A DNA stretch of 64,000 bases. It comes from Picochlorum sp. 'celeri' (taxonomy: Eukaryota; Chlorophyta; Trebouxiophyceae). The notes under the pieces were generated by a model. The model was not told the DNA's origin, searched no databases, and saw nothing but the letters and a program-made list of their open reading frames with translations. Shown here piece after piece: positions 31,112 to 43,454 of this stretch. The stretch spans positions 744,001 through 808,000 of the forward strand of contig JAACMV010000022.1 in NCBI GenBank assembly GCA_010909725.1, written 5' to 3'. The first letter of the stretch is position 1, and every line of letters begins with the position of its first letter. Made by a program: the position numbers and the translations under genes.

Positions 31112-33049
31112 ATGTCCACTGGTTTAAATTTATCATCTGTGGTTGGAAAGGAGGGAGGAGATGGGAAACGGAGTGATGACTTGAGACGCCTTGTGAACGA
31201 AGCCCACCCACCCCGAGCGAGCGACCTGGAGGAGCTGCAAGGGTTGCAAAAGACCCAGAAAGAAAGGGATGAGGCAAAGGATGAGAAAAGGCAGGAAAGT
31301 ATTGCGCAGACATTGCGATCAAAGGCAGTGAATGCTGGCCCACGGGTCATCACGAAGGAGCCACGACACTTGTACCTTCCTCAGAGTCCAAGAAGCAGGG
31401 CCAAGGCTGAGGCGGAGCAGACTGATGTGGTGAGGGAAATGTTTCATGATATGAGTGATGTGGGGTTGAAGCCGGTGGTGGTGTATCATAATCTTACTGT
31501 GGCAGAGTATTATGAGCATGCGCTCAAGTATGAGAAGAGTTCTCATATCACTTCCACTGGTGCGTTGGCAACCTTGTCAGGTGCCAAGACTGGACGATCC
31601 CCGAAAGATAAGAGGGTTGTTAAAGATCCGGAATCTATGGATGATATTTGGTGGGGAAAAGGATCTCCAAATTTTGAAATGGATGAACATACATTCAGAC
31701 TGAATAGGGAGCGAGCGGTTGACTATCTCAATATGTTGGACCGAATTTATGTGTTTGATGGATTTGCTGGATGGGATCCAGCCTCTCGATTGAAGATCAG
31801 AGTTGTGAGTGCAAGGCCATATCATGCCTTGTTTATGAACAATATGCTCATCAGACCATCAGAGGAAGAGCTTGCTGAATTTGGGACACCTGACTTTACG
31901 ATATACAATGCTGGTGCGTTCCCAGCCAATAGATACACATCATATATGACGTCTTCGTCATCTATTGATGTATCTTTGGAGCATAAGGAAATGATTATTC
32001 TGGGCACGCAGTACGCTGGTGAGATGAAAAAGGGTGTCTTTTCGTTGATGAATTACTGGCTTCCAAAGAGGGGTATTTTGTCACTTCACTCTGGATGTAA
32101 TGTTGGACAGGATGGAGATGTGACCATGTTCTTTGGTCTATCTGGAACAGGAAAGACGACGCTCTCTGCTGATCCAAAGAGGCCTTTGATTGGAGATGAT
32201 GAGCATGGGTGGGGTGACACGGGTGTGTTCAACATTGAAGGAGGATGTTATGCAAAGGCGATTGGGCTCAAGAGAGAGAATGAGCCGGAGATTTTTGATG
32301 CGATCAAGTTTGGAACAATTTTGGAGAATGTTGTCTTCGATGATGAGACACGTGTCGTTGACTATGAGAGCAATTCCATTACAGAGAATACAAGAGCATC
32401 CTATCCTATCGAGTTTATCGACAATGCTCATATTCCATGTGTTGCTGGTCATCCAAAAAACATCATCATGCTCTGCTGTGATGCTTTTGGTGTCCTTCCT
32501 CCAGTCTCGAAACTGACAAAGGAACAGGCCATGTACTACTTTATCAGTGGGTACACAGCAAAGGTTGCTGGCACAGAGATGGGCGTGACCGAGCCAGAAG
32601 CTACGTTCTCAGCATGTTTTGGATCGGCATTTTTGATGTGGCATCCAACCAAGTATGCATCCATGTTGGCAGAGAAGATGGAGAAGCATGGAACAACTGC
32701 GTGGCTCATCAACACAGGGTGGACAGGTGGAAGTTATGGAACAGGATACAGGTTTAAATTGCGGCACACTCGCGCCATCGTTGATGCTATTCATAATGGG
32801 GAGCTTTTGGAAGCGGAATACGACTCTATGCCAGTGTTCAACTTGCAGGTACCAAAGGCAGTGACAAATGTTCCCACAGAGGTGCTCATGCCATCAAATT
32901 CTTGGGTGGATAAAGAAGCATACAACAACACTCTTGCAAATTTGGCAGGATTATTCAAGGAAAACTTTGTGACCTACCAAGATGGAGGAGGCCATGTGAC
33001 ACCTGATGAGGCCCATCGAATCCTTGCCGCTGGACCACACATGGCATAA
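31112..33049 (+). CDS. ATP-dependent phosphoenolpyruvate carboxykinase
   Basis: Converts oxaloacetate and ATP to PEP, CO2 and ADP. From the ATG at 31112 it is 645 aa with a plant-type N-terminal extension (~90 residues). Signature motifs: [19 protein letters not shown] for substrate binding, the P-loop [14 protein letters not shown], the metal-binding GDDEHGW and [12 protein letters not shown]. All key residues are present. The extension, rich in charged residues, is where plant enzymes are phosphorylated; regulation here is inferred. Single exon, transcribed in the same direction as the next three genes. Confidence 0.97.
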   Translation: MSTGLNLSSVVGKEGGDGKRSDDLRRLVNEAHPPRASDLEELQGLQKTQKERDEAKDEKRQESIAQTLRSKAVNAGPRVITKEPRHLYLPQSPRSRAKAEAEQTDVVREMFHDMSDVGLKPVVVYHNLTVAEYYEHALKYEKSSHITSTGALATLSGAKTGRSPKDKRVVKDPESMDDIWWGKGSPNFEMDEHTFRLNRERAVDYLNMLDRIYVFDGFAGWDPASRLKIRVVSARPYHALFMNNMLIRPSEEELAEFGTPDFTIYNAGAFPANRYTSYMTSSSSIDVSLEHKEMIILGTQYAGEMKKGVFSLMNYWLPKRGILSLHSGCNVGQDGDVTMFFGLSGTGKTTLSADPKRPLIGDDEHGWGDTGVFNIEGGCYAKAIGLKRENEPEIFDAIKFGTILENVVFDDETRVVDYESNSITENTRASYPIEFIDNAHIPCVAGHPKNIIMLCCDAFGVLPPVSKLTKEQAMYYFISGYTAKVAGTEMGVTEPEATFSACFGSAFLMWHPTKYASMLAEKMEKHGTTAWLINTGWTGGSYGTGYRFKLRHTRAIVDAIHNGELLEAEYDSMPVFNLQVPKAVTNVPTEVLMPSNSWVDKEAYNNTLANLAGLFKENFVTYQDGGGHVTPDEAHRILAAGPHMA

Positions 33050-33429
33050 CCCTCTAGGCTTTTGATGAACTTGTCAACAGACTGTTGCAGACAACAGAGT
33101 CACATAATAGCACTCTTGATGATGCTCCCATCACTGGTCAGAGTATCCACTTCATTATGTGTAATACAAAGAAACAACAATCAATGCATGGAATGGCCCC
33201 AATGTATATTGGCCATCAAGTTTCATTTCATTCATGCTTTGTGGCCAACAAGAGGAACATCTGCGTATTTCTAATGAATAAAATAGTCATATAATGTTGT
33301 TCTAAAGAAGTATATGGCGTCAGAGTGGCCATGGTACGAGAATAGACAGGTTAGAGAAGAAACCCTCTTTCAATCGATCAGGCGTTTATGAAGTACACAC
33401 ATTCATTGATTAATACATGAGAAATTAAA
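33050..33429. other. Spacer, no gene seen
   Basis: 380 bp between the PEPCK stop and the next ATG; AT rich, with nothing recognisable. Confidence 0.5.
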
Positions 33430-34206
33430 ATGGGTGTTTTCGATCGCCTAAAGCTGCCAACAGGGAAGCGATCCTTGGAGACCAGTACTTCCGGGAGTGG
33501 TCGAGAAGGAAAGAAAAATAAACACACCAGTGCTTCGGAGAATGAGCATCAGAGACCAAGTGTTTTTGACAGACTCAAGGTGTCACAAGGGGCGGTGTTG
33601 GAGAAAGCAGAGGCACCCGGTCGGGTGGACAAGAAACAGGTCAAGAGGGGGAATGGTCAACAGGGCAAGAGGGCACAAGGTTCCAGTCAGACCACGCGGA
33701 AGAACAGGAATAGTACGAACAAGACGAAGGAGATTATTGCCAAGAATAGGAAGGAAAAATTCGAGGTTCGTGGGCATTCTAGGGATCTGCAGAAGCATGG
33801 TTCGTCTCGAAAGAAAGCTGGTCAAGGTGTCAGTACTGGTCCTCCTGTCACCAAGGGTTTGAAGACACAAAGAGATGGTCCAAGTTGCACTATACGGGAC
33901 GGCATCACCCGTGGTATTCAAGTCAGTTCCAAAGACATTGATACGCAGGGTCCAAGGAAGAGTGGTAATACGGATGAAGCAAGCATGAAACGAGAGATGG
34001 GCTCTGATAATCATTGCTCAGTAGAGTCACAAAGCACTGAGGCTCAGAAAGCATTGAGTTCTTTTTTGGAATCGAACGACTCTGCAATTGCTAAATACTG
34101 GTACAAGTTACAATGGGGTGATATCAAGCCGTGCGATACGGGTTCCATTGAAAGGGGAGAGGGAGCACGGCTCTTGGAGATGGTGAATGCCTTGCAATCT
34201 GCCTAG
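33430..34206 (+). CDS. Basic low-complexity protein with two VFDRLK motifs
   Basis: A 258-aa Lys/Arg/Ser/Gly-rich, probably disordered protein that I do not recognise. It opens with GVFDRLKLPTGKR and repeats SVFDRLKVSQG about 42 residues later. The C-terminal ~50 residues look folded, with KYWYKLQWGDIKP. The duplicated short motif in a basic chain suggests a docking peptide on a nucleic-acid-binding or nucleolar protein; this is a guess. The ATG follows in-frame stops closely and the single exon is intact. Confidence 0.7.
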   Translation: MGVFDRLKLPTGKRSLETSTSGSGREGKKNKHTSASENEHQRPSVFDRLKVSQGAVLEKAEAPGRVDKKQVKRGNGQQGKRAQGSSQTTRKNRNSTNKTKEIIAKNRKEKFEVRGHSRDLQKHGSSRKKAGQGVSTGPPVTKGLKTQRDGPSCTIRDGITRGIQVSSKDIDTQGPRKSGNTDEASMKREMGSDNHCSVESQSTEAQKALSSFLESNDSAIAKYWYKLQWGDIKPCDTGSIERGEGARLLEMVNALQSA

Positions 34207-34321
34207 AGGGAGCATGGCATTGGTTGTACAAACTACAAACACGAATGAATCGAATGAGTTTTAGAGAGAGATGAGGGATATGTATATGTTTGATTATGTA
34301 ACTTCTATATGTATACAAGAA

Positions 34322-37300
34322 ATGATTCCGGTAGCACTAGTTGCTCTTCTTTTGCTGGCATGGAGGCATGTGGCAGGGTTTGAAGAAAAGGATGTCCCAT
34401 CACGGTGGCGTTCCATAGACTTGTTACCACAGTCTCTGTCTCCATTATATTTGATTAGTCAGAAGACCTGTGGCAATGTGCGTCATGTGAGTATATATCT
34501 TGGTGTATAGCATTGATCAGTGCATTTTAGTGTGTATGTAGGAGTATTTCTCATCTGATAATCTCACAGTTTCTGCCATCCGTGATGGGTTTGGGCTCCC
34601 TTTCATGGTATCCCCAGAAATTAATCAAAATACAAATTGGGTTTGCGATACGGTCATCACAATGTGAGAAAAAAAAGCAGGTGCTTTTCCAATTTGGAAA
34701 CTTTGCTTTCAATGTGGGTTGCATGGCTGACACCTTGGTTGTTGGGCCAACATGTAGTGGTCAGATTGGCGATATGTCGTCAATGCTGCCAATCCATCTT
34801 GATCATAGATACAGTCTATATATAGATATCACAGACGATTCGACCGGTCATCATTCTACAATGAAGAAGATTGTATCGCACATTCAAGAAACAGGATTGT
34901 CAACTCATGCTCCACTGTCTTGGATTTCACAATGTCAACTGCCTCAGAAGACGACTGACTTTGTATTTGGGGACGGAAAGGATTTTGACACAGCTCATGC
35001 CATCATATATAGCGCGACAATGAAAGTTGATGATGCAGGTCCACCGATTCCACTGCCACAAGACATACTTGTGGAGCTGAGAATTGTTCCAGAACATGCA
35101 GTTGTTGGAGAGACTGTTGCAATTGACATGTCAGTATCGCATCTCCACGGCAATTACAAAGAACCAAGGATACAAATACATACATATGGAGTGGAATCAG
35201 GACTGTCTTGTTCTAGCTCTCACACGTGTCAGATTTCATTCCCTTGCTCTGGGATTTTTTCTTGTGGAAGGACAGTACTCATTTCAAGATGGGATGGTCT
35301 ACTCTGTCTTCAAAGAGATTGTTGTTCGGAAAAATGGTGACGCCTCTAATGAAACAAGTTTGCTCATGTCCAACCTATTTTACCACAATGGGCTGAGGCC
35401 AATAAGCAGAGATCAATGGAGAAGCCCCCTTCAAGTTTTGCAGCAGGCAAAAGCAATGGGTTGGAGTGAAGAATACTTCATGGGCAATGACGTTCAGGCT
35501 GAGAGGCTTTTCGATTACAGAATGCGGGTCCAGTCTACTATAAACGTGGATTGAAAGGTAGGCAATGGCGTATCTTGGAGATCATTGACGTGTTCAAACT
35601 TTTTTCCTAGCAGGAGGACCAGACATCCAGGTACAGAAGGATAGCAAGGTGACAGGGCATGAAAAGCCTATTTTGTTCGTACCTTTACGCTACAAAGAAG
35701 GAAGGCAATTTCAAAGTGAATATAGTCTGGATCTTCGCCCCATTGATGTCGCAATAAACAAAGACAAGACAGAAAAGAAGACAGGCTGCACAACAGCAGG
35801 TACCCAAGCACTGATCCAAGACGGCTACATGTTTGACCAGATTGAACCAGGCGCTGATACGCGACCGCCTATGGCACACTATCTCTTGCCATGAATCCAA
35901 TGATTGCGAAAGAACTCGAGATCAGGCCAGCCCCAAAGAATGATATATTTGCTACAATGTCTAGTTACCTAGCAAACTGCAGCCAGATCATATGGCCCTG
36001 TATGGGTTAGAATTGGATTGTCTCCATACCTCTAACTCCCATTCCAAGCTTTAGGGTATGGTTTCGAGGACCAAATGATATCATCACAACCACATGCTCG
36101 CTCTCGTTATATCACTTATGCACGAGGTTTCTCACGTACAGGGTGTTTCATCACAGGAAACAGTACCTCTTGGATCAGACCATCATGAACCAAGGACGGT
36201 CCAGTCAATCCATTGCACAACTCTGGCTCATGGAACACAGATTACTCCTATTCAGAGGTATTTGATAGTCTAGGTTGCTGTTCAGGTGATGCAAGTCTCA
36301 GTAGAAGACTCATGAATGGGTGGATTGCATGGCCAAATAGCAGGATTGAGATTCTGGCTGAGCAAGCCACCACTAGGCACATGACGCTGTGGCCGTTTGA
36401 TCTCCCTGAAGTCTCCAAAGGACAATCAAGCCTTGCGCTTGTCATTCGTATGAATGATACTTTCATACTTGTATGTGGATATAGAGAGCTAATGCACTGG
36501 CAGATTGATCAGTCGGATGATGGCCAACACAGATTCAACATGCAAGGCATTGAATGCGAAGCCATCATGACATCATCTCCGGGCGCAGCCTGGGATCTTC
36601 AGACAACGCTCGATTTCAATCTTCTGAAAAAGAAATGGTCTCATGTAGGGCCATCCAAGTTTTTTCTCTCTATTAGGACCAAGCTCTGCATTTTATCATG
36701 ACAGCAAACACAACAGTATGTTGCTTTTATTCAAAGGAAACATACATTGTCCAACAAAACCACCATCACGAACAGGAAGAGGCATAAGGAATAATATTGA
36801 TTACAGATTCATTACAAATACGTCAAACATGATTGAGAATTATATTGGTCTGAGAAATGATCAACCATTCAAGGAGGAATACATCGCATCAAACTATAGT
36901 CTAGAGTATACATGTGCCAGCGTATCTATTCAGACAATGGCGGTCACCACCACCAAGAGCAACCTTGCCAGTCAAAATCAATGTTGACAACCAGCAACAG
37001 CTCTCCGTGACATGGGACGCACAGGAAGTTTCTATTGCAGGAATCACACTGAAAGACAGCATAAACGCAACCATACATACGGTAGTTTCTGAGGATATAG
37101 ATCACCCAATACAACCACCATTTCAACATGGGCAGAAGGACCGCCATGACAACAAAAAGCCACAGAAGAAATCTTCCACCTCTCAGTCCTCGCGTGGGAT
37201 GGGAGAGAAGCTCTAGCCACCATTCATATGGACATCCAAAGTGTATCCAAAGTCACCATTCGCTTCTCAAACAATTACGATGCACCGTTTCAGTACTCTG

Positions 37301-37695
37301 AAACAGTACTGAAACACCTGGCATATGTACAACAAAGCCTTGCTCACACAAGAAGAGCAATGCTCCTACTACTACTCGTTCTGCTATCGATCCATATCAA
37401 TCTTTGTAATTCCTCAGCTATATACTTTCGCAGTTCACTGGTTGGAATCGAAGATCCTTCTGCATTGGAACTCGGCAGACATGCCCTCCAAACGTTGCAG
37501 AGCATTTCGAGCTCCCAACTTCTCTCCTCTTCTAGTCGCTTCACAGAATGGCTATATAAATGGCTAATAGCATTAGCAGCCGTCACAAACGCTCATATGT
37601 GGTCGTATCCACAGGAGCTTCTTTCTGCTGTTGACTCTCCAGGCTCGAGGCTGCACGCTTCCTTCGTCTATTTGTATTATTATCAGTATTCTTAG
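34322..37695 (+). pseudogene. Frameshifted gene for an unidentified secreted or membrane protein
   Basis: The first exon starts at 34322 with a signal peptide (PVALVALLLLAWRHV) and ends at 34487. A 54-nt GT-AG intron leads into an open frame that breaks at 34669-34676 (run of 8 A). It continues +1, breaks again at 35255-35260 (run of 6 T), and returns at 35526-35528 (G run). A normal intron (35558 to about 35613) follows. Further fragments in changing frames run to a hydrophobic C-terminal part near 37370-37600. The ectodomain pieces contain several Cys. I do not recognise the family. Either the gene is decaying or the sequence has base-run errors. Gene limits are approximate. Confidence 0.55.
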
Positions 37696-38217
37696 TATCC
37701 ATAGATATATTTACTTCAAACGAGAATAGTATTGCTATGCTCAGTAGGTGTATTTGTATGCTATTTTTTGCCTAGAAGACCAAAGTGTCTATTCTTCGTA
37801 GATCTGACTTCTAGACAAGCACACTCTGAGGATATATAAAATTATTGATATCTAATAGGCATGTGTGGTTTGCCTGAGATGCCTGAAATGGCGCAAACAC
37901 CACGCTGTATGCATGCATGCACTTGTCTCTTTCGAATTCCATCGTAGGAATAATGTGAGCATTGGGGGTACCACATGTTTTTTTTACATGTACTGCCACT
38001 GCATTGGCATCTGATCGACTTAAATTTACTATTGAAGCATTAAGAATAGACGAAATAGGTCTATGCTAGTACCGGTGCGTGTTGTGACAATGCCAAAGAA
38101 GATGAGCGCATGTGTGGACGAAAGCACCATGGTTTCTATCAACGCGAGGATTGGTATTCATATGATCTTGTATGGTTTTGAAGATGTAAACTACTATATG
38201 TATGGCTGCAGTGAGGA
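37696..38217. other. Spacer, no gene seen
   Basis: About 520 bp upstream of the RimO-like gene; AT rich, with no recognisable feature. Confidence 0.5.
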
Positions 38218-41200
38218 ATGAAGCTTCAAATCAGTGTTGCTTGTGGTGAGAGGACCGTGCGTGTTGGCGGTGGACGCCCCAGTGTTCAGCTGCAGCAGAT
38301 ACGGCGAGTGTACTGTCGCAGTCGCGTTCCTTCCGACAGTGCAGAGGGATCTCTGAATACAGAGAATGGAGGTCGAACAAAAGTGTCCATGGTGTCGTTG
38401 GGGTGTCCCAAGAATACAGTGGATGGAGAGGTTTTGTTGGGAGATTTGTTCCGGCAAGGGTTTGATATTACAGAAGATCATGAAGATTCCGACGCTATTG
38501 TGATTAATACATGTGGCTTTGTTGAGGATGCCAAGGCGGATTCGATTGAGAATATTATCCAAGCAGCAAAGTTGAAAGAAGATGGAAGGGTCAAAAAGGT
38601 GATAGTGACGGGGGTGCTTAGCACAGAGATACAACACAGAATTGGCAGAGCAGATTCCAGAGATTGACCTGGTCATGGGATTTGAAAATTACGGTTCAAT
38701 GTCTTCATCACTGAGAGAAGTACTTGATTCTCCCCCTGATGTTGATGCAGTAGAGTATCAGAATAGAAGCAGAGTGCAGGTGGGAGAATCCACAGTTGCA
38801 TTTCGCCCAGAGTTTGATAGGTACAGGCTGACTCCAAAGCACACAGCGTATCTTCGGGTGGCAGAAGGGTGCAATCATGCGTGTAGTTTTTTGCGCCATT
38901 CCAGGATTCAGGTGCGGTATACATGATTCATATTACATGACTAGTTAGATAATTATGATATGGTGGTGATGTGCTCAAAAGTTGAGGCGCCGTGGGCTGT
39001 CTCTTCTTCTTCTTCTTCTCTGTCACTGTCATCGTCTTCTTCTACATTATATACCCTTTGTTTGGTCAACACCACCAGAGATGGGTCACCATGAGAGGAG
39101 TAGGCATCATGCATGAAAGTTGTATCCAAAATATGCTCTGATTTTGGAATGAGTGTGCATCTCGTAATGGTTGTGAATCCATTCGTGATGACATCAGGCT
39201 TGGCTATTTTCACTGATCTAAAATTCCATTGGACAGTATAATTTCCACAGGAAGCAACAATATACCTCTCCTTTCTGTTTTGGTCGGTAATCCAGGTGAA
39301 TTTGGCTTTTTCAAATGGAGCATTTTTGGTCAAGACTTTGTCCTCTGGTTTGAGCATAAGAAGTCTTGGTTTTGGCGCCTTCTGACCCAATCTCGAGGTA
39401 AAGCCACAGAGTTCTTTGGATCCCTCTTTATAGATTGTCTTGATGACAATCAGGAATGATTTGGTGGTGGCAAGAACCCATCTGCCATCATAGGTGACAT
39501 CGATAAAGTCAATTGGAGCACCCAAGCCAGGAATGGATGTTTTCGCAATTTGCTCAACCTTGTCGTTGTATAGGCGAATTTTCCCGTCTTTTGACCCAAC
39601 TGCTCGATACCCTTGGCCAGACGTAGCCATACATGAAAAGTGTGGCTTGGAAGCATAGCTTCTACCTCCTTCAAAATCAAGGGTAACAGGGGATGCCATG
39701 GTCTGTACCAAACCTTCCTTGACACGAGTATCCCATCTATCGATGGAATTGTCGGCAAGGGACAAAAAGGTTGTGGTGCCATCTAGTTGGGAGGATTTGC
39801 TGTCGCTGGTTATGTCAATAACATTGACATCAACATCATTCCTTTTGAAGCTAAACTCATTCAGTATTTTTTCTGATTCCAAGTCTGTACTGTATATGGA
39901 ACCACTGCCTGGCGTGAACAAGTTCATCTTGGATTCGTGGTCCATAAGCATTCCTTTAGAACAGCTGGACAGGTTTGTGGATGGTGTACTCTTGGCTCCA
40001 ATTGAGGAACGGCGTCTAGTTGACACTGGTGTCCTGCCGAGACTGAGTCGATCAAAAGAAATATCCAAGTTTGCATCTTCAAGTCCATGCAGGGTATTTT
40101 TCATGACACCAATGCCGCCTTCTCCAACCAGATATGACCGGTCTCCACCACCCATGACAATAGCTCTCAAATCAGATGCCTTCTCAGCTACGACGTGGTC
40201 CTTGGTATGCGACCCAGGAGTTCCTGAAGGAGGCGGCTCAGGGACATCAATGTCCATATCTTCCACCCAATGTTGCCTGGATTCCTCGGTCTCTTCGGCA
40301 TATGAGGCACCACCTCCAAGATGGCCCAATTCCTGCATACGTGCAACCCACAGGATCAGCATCATCTATACATGATAAAAACCAGGTATGTTTCGGTTGA
40401 ACTATAAACATACGTACCTTTTGTATGTTGTCTTCATTTAACTGAGTCTGATACGTGTTCTCAAACAGGTAGCCATGGAAAATTTGTGAGAACTGGGCAA
40501 ACATATCCTGATCAGGAAAGCCCAGCGCCCAGAACGTTACTTCTCCTTTGCCTCCTGTCTGGAAAACACATTTGCGTTCATTTGGAACAAATTGCGTAGT
40601 CGAATCGACAGTGACATCGGGATACTCCACAGAGCCTTCAAATTCCATGTGCCATTCAGCGGGAGAGTCCTGAATGTCTTCATTTATATCATAGAATTTG
40701 GGAACTACAGTATCAGAGAAGAGATTCCATTCCAAGGATCCATCCTTGATTACAGCTTGGTATAAGGCAACGTCACGGAACTGCATTTTCAAATCAAGCA
40801 GGGTCAGCTCGTGCTTCTTGTATTGGGTGCCTCGTGGAACACGACCAACGTACCTGTCCGGGTATTTGTTGGGACGCAGCGTTGCCCATTTCTTCAAATT
40901 ATGGATACAGAACTATGACCTATTATCATGGAGAAACTCGCGCGAGTTTCCTTGAGAACGAGACAAAAGCTTGGTTGGATTGAATCCAATCTCAAATACA
41001 CGTGTCTCGATATGCTTTTCTTCAGCACAAGACAAAATCCTCCTCTTTTATGCAAATAAAAAATGAGGAAACATGTCGAGGGCAATTTCAAATAAGGTGA
41101 TTGGCATGGCAATTGGAACACGCCTAGAGGGCGCCTTCACTGTCCACTTTTGATCAAAAATTTCATGTTGGAACACAGCTCCAACCATAGTCTGGAAGGA

Positions 41201-42129
41201 GCCCTTCAGAGGACGGTGACAGAGAAGACATCTCATCACCATCATCATCACCATGATCTTGTATGATTGTAACCATGGGTTTGTTGTGCAGGGGAAAGTT
41301 TCGGTCCAAGAGTTTTGATGCAATTATGCAAGAAGCTCAGCATTTGGTGGACCAGGGGGCTGTGGAATTAAATCTCATTGCTGAAGATACAAATCAGTGG
41401 GGTCAGGATCGTCGAGATGGTAAAAATTTAGCACATTTGCTCCGTGAATTGAAGAATATTGAGGGGTTGAGGTGGATACGAATCCTCTATGCATATCCAA
41501 GTTACTTTCATGATGAGCTGATTCAGGAAATTGCCGAGAATCCAAAGGTCTGCAAATACATTGACATGCCTTTGCAGCATATCAGTAATCTGACGCTGTT
41601 GACCATGAATCGTCCTCCAAAGGATCACACCGTGACATTGTTGAAGACTCTGAGAGATAGGATTCCAGAGCTGGCACTCCGAACAACATTTATATCAGGG
41701 TTTCCAGGGGAGCGTGAGGAGGATCATCGCGAATTGGTTGACTTTGTGAAAACTTTCAAGTTTCAGCGAATGGGAGCATTTGCATACAGCGAGGAAGATG
41801 GTACTCCTGCAGCGGAATATGAAGAGCAGATTGAGTATGATGTGCGCCAGGCAAGGAGGGATGAATTGATTTCTCTTCAACAGGGTATCGGGGAGGAATG
41901 GGCTCGGGGTATGGTTGGCAAGGAAACTGATGTTTTGATTGATGGTGTCACTGAAGATGGTGAGATATTCGGACGGACGCAATGGGATGCTCCAGATATT
42001 GACAACATTGTCTTTATGCAAGAACCGGAGGAGGGTTTGGGGTTGAAGCCCCTTGAGATTGGCCAGATGAGACGATGCAAGGTTACTGGGCGCTCTATTT
42101 TTGATCTGGAAGCAGTTCCTATAGAATGA
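38218..42129 (+). CDS. rimO: RimO-like methylthiotransferase, with two frameshifts and a 2.38-kb intron
   Basis: RimO is a radical SAM enzyme that methylthiolates an Asp of ribosomal protein S12. Exon 1 (38218-38911) has a transit-like leader, VSLGCPKNTVDGE, NTCGFVEDAKADS and the radical SAM CNHACSFC motif. Exon 2 (41292-42129) has NLIAEDTNQWGQD, YIDMPLQHI and a C-terminal TRAM region. The join (AG/G) restores AIPGFRGKFRSKSF. Exon 1 has two 1-nt excesses, in a G run (38610-38614) and a T run (38887-38892). Removing one base from each gives an uninterrupted 509-aa frame. So it is either recently inactivated or mis-sequenced. The intron encloses VID27 on the other strand. Confidence 0.85.
38912..41291 (+). 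other. 2,380-nt RimO intron containing an antisense gene
   Basis: Donor GTGCGG after ATTCAG and acceptor TGTGCAG before GGGAAAG. It is over 20 times longer than most other introns here and contains all of the VID27 coding region plus about 390 bp upstream of it. Confidence 0.85.
38953..40897 (-). CDS. VID27-family protein
   Basis: Two exons, 40418-40897 and 38953-40332, joined across an 85-nt intron (GTACGT..GCAG, phase 0), giving about 620 aa. The N-terminal half has a PH-like region ending in FAQFSQIFHGYLFENTYQ. The C-terminal half is a WD40-like beta-propeller, with STDLESEKILNEF, DNSIDRWDTR, YRAVGSKDGKIRLYND and TYDGRWVLATTKSFL. This is the VID27 domain of yeast Vid27 and plant CYPRO4. 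It has been linked to vacuolar degradation, but the molecular role is unsettled. An acidic Asp/Glu stretch sits at the C-terminus. The N-terminus may extend upstream of 40897. Confidence 0.85.
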
Positions 42130-42945
42130 TAATGTTACGGTAGCATATATGTAAATATCTGTACTCGACTAAATTATTAGACAAAGTGTCATGACAAGCT
42201 CCCTTAAATCGTCCTGTTACCAAATCTCCCGAATCTTTGATCACCCATAACTTGGCTTACATGGCGACCCAAGGCTAGATACTCGCCCCAAAGCATATGT
42301 ATATGTTTCTGCATCGACGTAACCTGGCACGCGATCCATCAAACGCCCTCAGGATGAGATCTGGCATCTGTAGCATCCTCCACTGATCAACTCATGAGCT
42401 CCCACCACAAATGGTCATGCAATCGCGCAGATTGTTGACAAATTTGACGTAGAAGACTGATAAACAATAGAATAGTCTCAATTAACGTCAGAATATTCAG
42501 ACCAAGAAGAAGAAACCGTTGATCTTGAGGAGAGCAACGATGAACCAGTGGAGTCTTCACAGGAAGGTGAAGAGGCCTATTCACTATGATGGCCTCCAAA
42601 TCGCCGCTATGGCACTGTCTTGTAACAGGAGTGGGTTTCAAAGTATTCATTAGACTTGTAGTAATCGGTCAAGATCGTAACATGAGCAATTGAGTGCCAT
42701 GAAGGCTTGTTTCTGGGGCAGATCAAGCGTCTTATTTTGATTTTAATTTGGAGTTCACTCATAAATTCTGGGCAGATTTGTTGACCAGCTGTCATACTCC
42801 CAAGGCATATTTCTGCAATCGGCATCGTATATCGAGTGGCATATTTGCCGAAACAAACATGTCTCGAAAGCGATCTGAAAAAAAAAAAAGCATATTTTTG
42901 ATCTGTCAGATCATATTTTGACAAAATACCGGTACTCCTAATTAT

Positions 42946-43085
42946 CTAAATTCGTAAATTTAGGAGGCCCTCCTAAATATTTAGGCGCCCTAGGGCGCAT
43001 GAAGGAATATGCCAAAAATTGAAACCCTCGCACTGCGATTCCCCCGCCTCGGGGGTCCCAGGGCATTGATGTAATATGCATTACA
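42946..43085. repeat. Chain of overlapping perfect palindromes
   Basis: Consecutive and overlapping: 42946-42963 (7-bp arms, 4-nt loop), 42961-42975 (7-bp arms, 1-nt centre), 42972-42985 (CCTAAATATTTAGG) and 42985-42998 (GCGCCCTAGGGCGC). Then 43041-43055 (6-bp arms, 3-nt loop) and 43070-43085 (6-bp arms, 4-nt loop). Confidence 0.9.
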
Positions 43086-43454
43086 CACACATTCATAATT
43101 TAGTCGAGTACATTAATTTGGACTTCTTTCAAGGACATGTCAAACATTTACAGGTGCGCACTCGCAAATGATAGTCATGGATGGTTGAGCATAGCTGGTC
43201 GCTTTTCGGCTTTGTCTAACCATCCGGTCTTGTCATCTACCCTATCATGTATATTTTAATTATTTCTATTTAATGCACTGTCCCAATGGTACTTGGTTCG
43301 CAACATATGAGTAGGCACGCGCTTTTCATACCGACTTTCTTCACTCAAACGTCGCTCACGAACGCCACGTCCCCAGTCACTTCTTGGCTTCTCTGGTCCA
43401 ACCTTATATTGTGTTACTAGTCATTTTATGTACACAGTGTATGTATGTATGATT

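Noticed and set aside
34322..37695. Considered PIG-T and HAP2/GCS1 as identities for the broken gene
   Set aside because: Signal peptide and Cys content fit loosely, but none of the characteristic blocks of either family could be found.
42387..42924. Two minus-strand frames (87 and 105 aa)
   Set aside because: No recognisable domain, unusual composition, no splice sites joining them sensibly.
43179..43225. 8-bp stem with a 31-nt loop, considered as a tRNA
   Set aside because: The outer pairing is 47 nt long, too short for a tRNA, and no anticodon arm or T-arm consensus is present.
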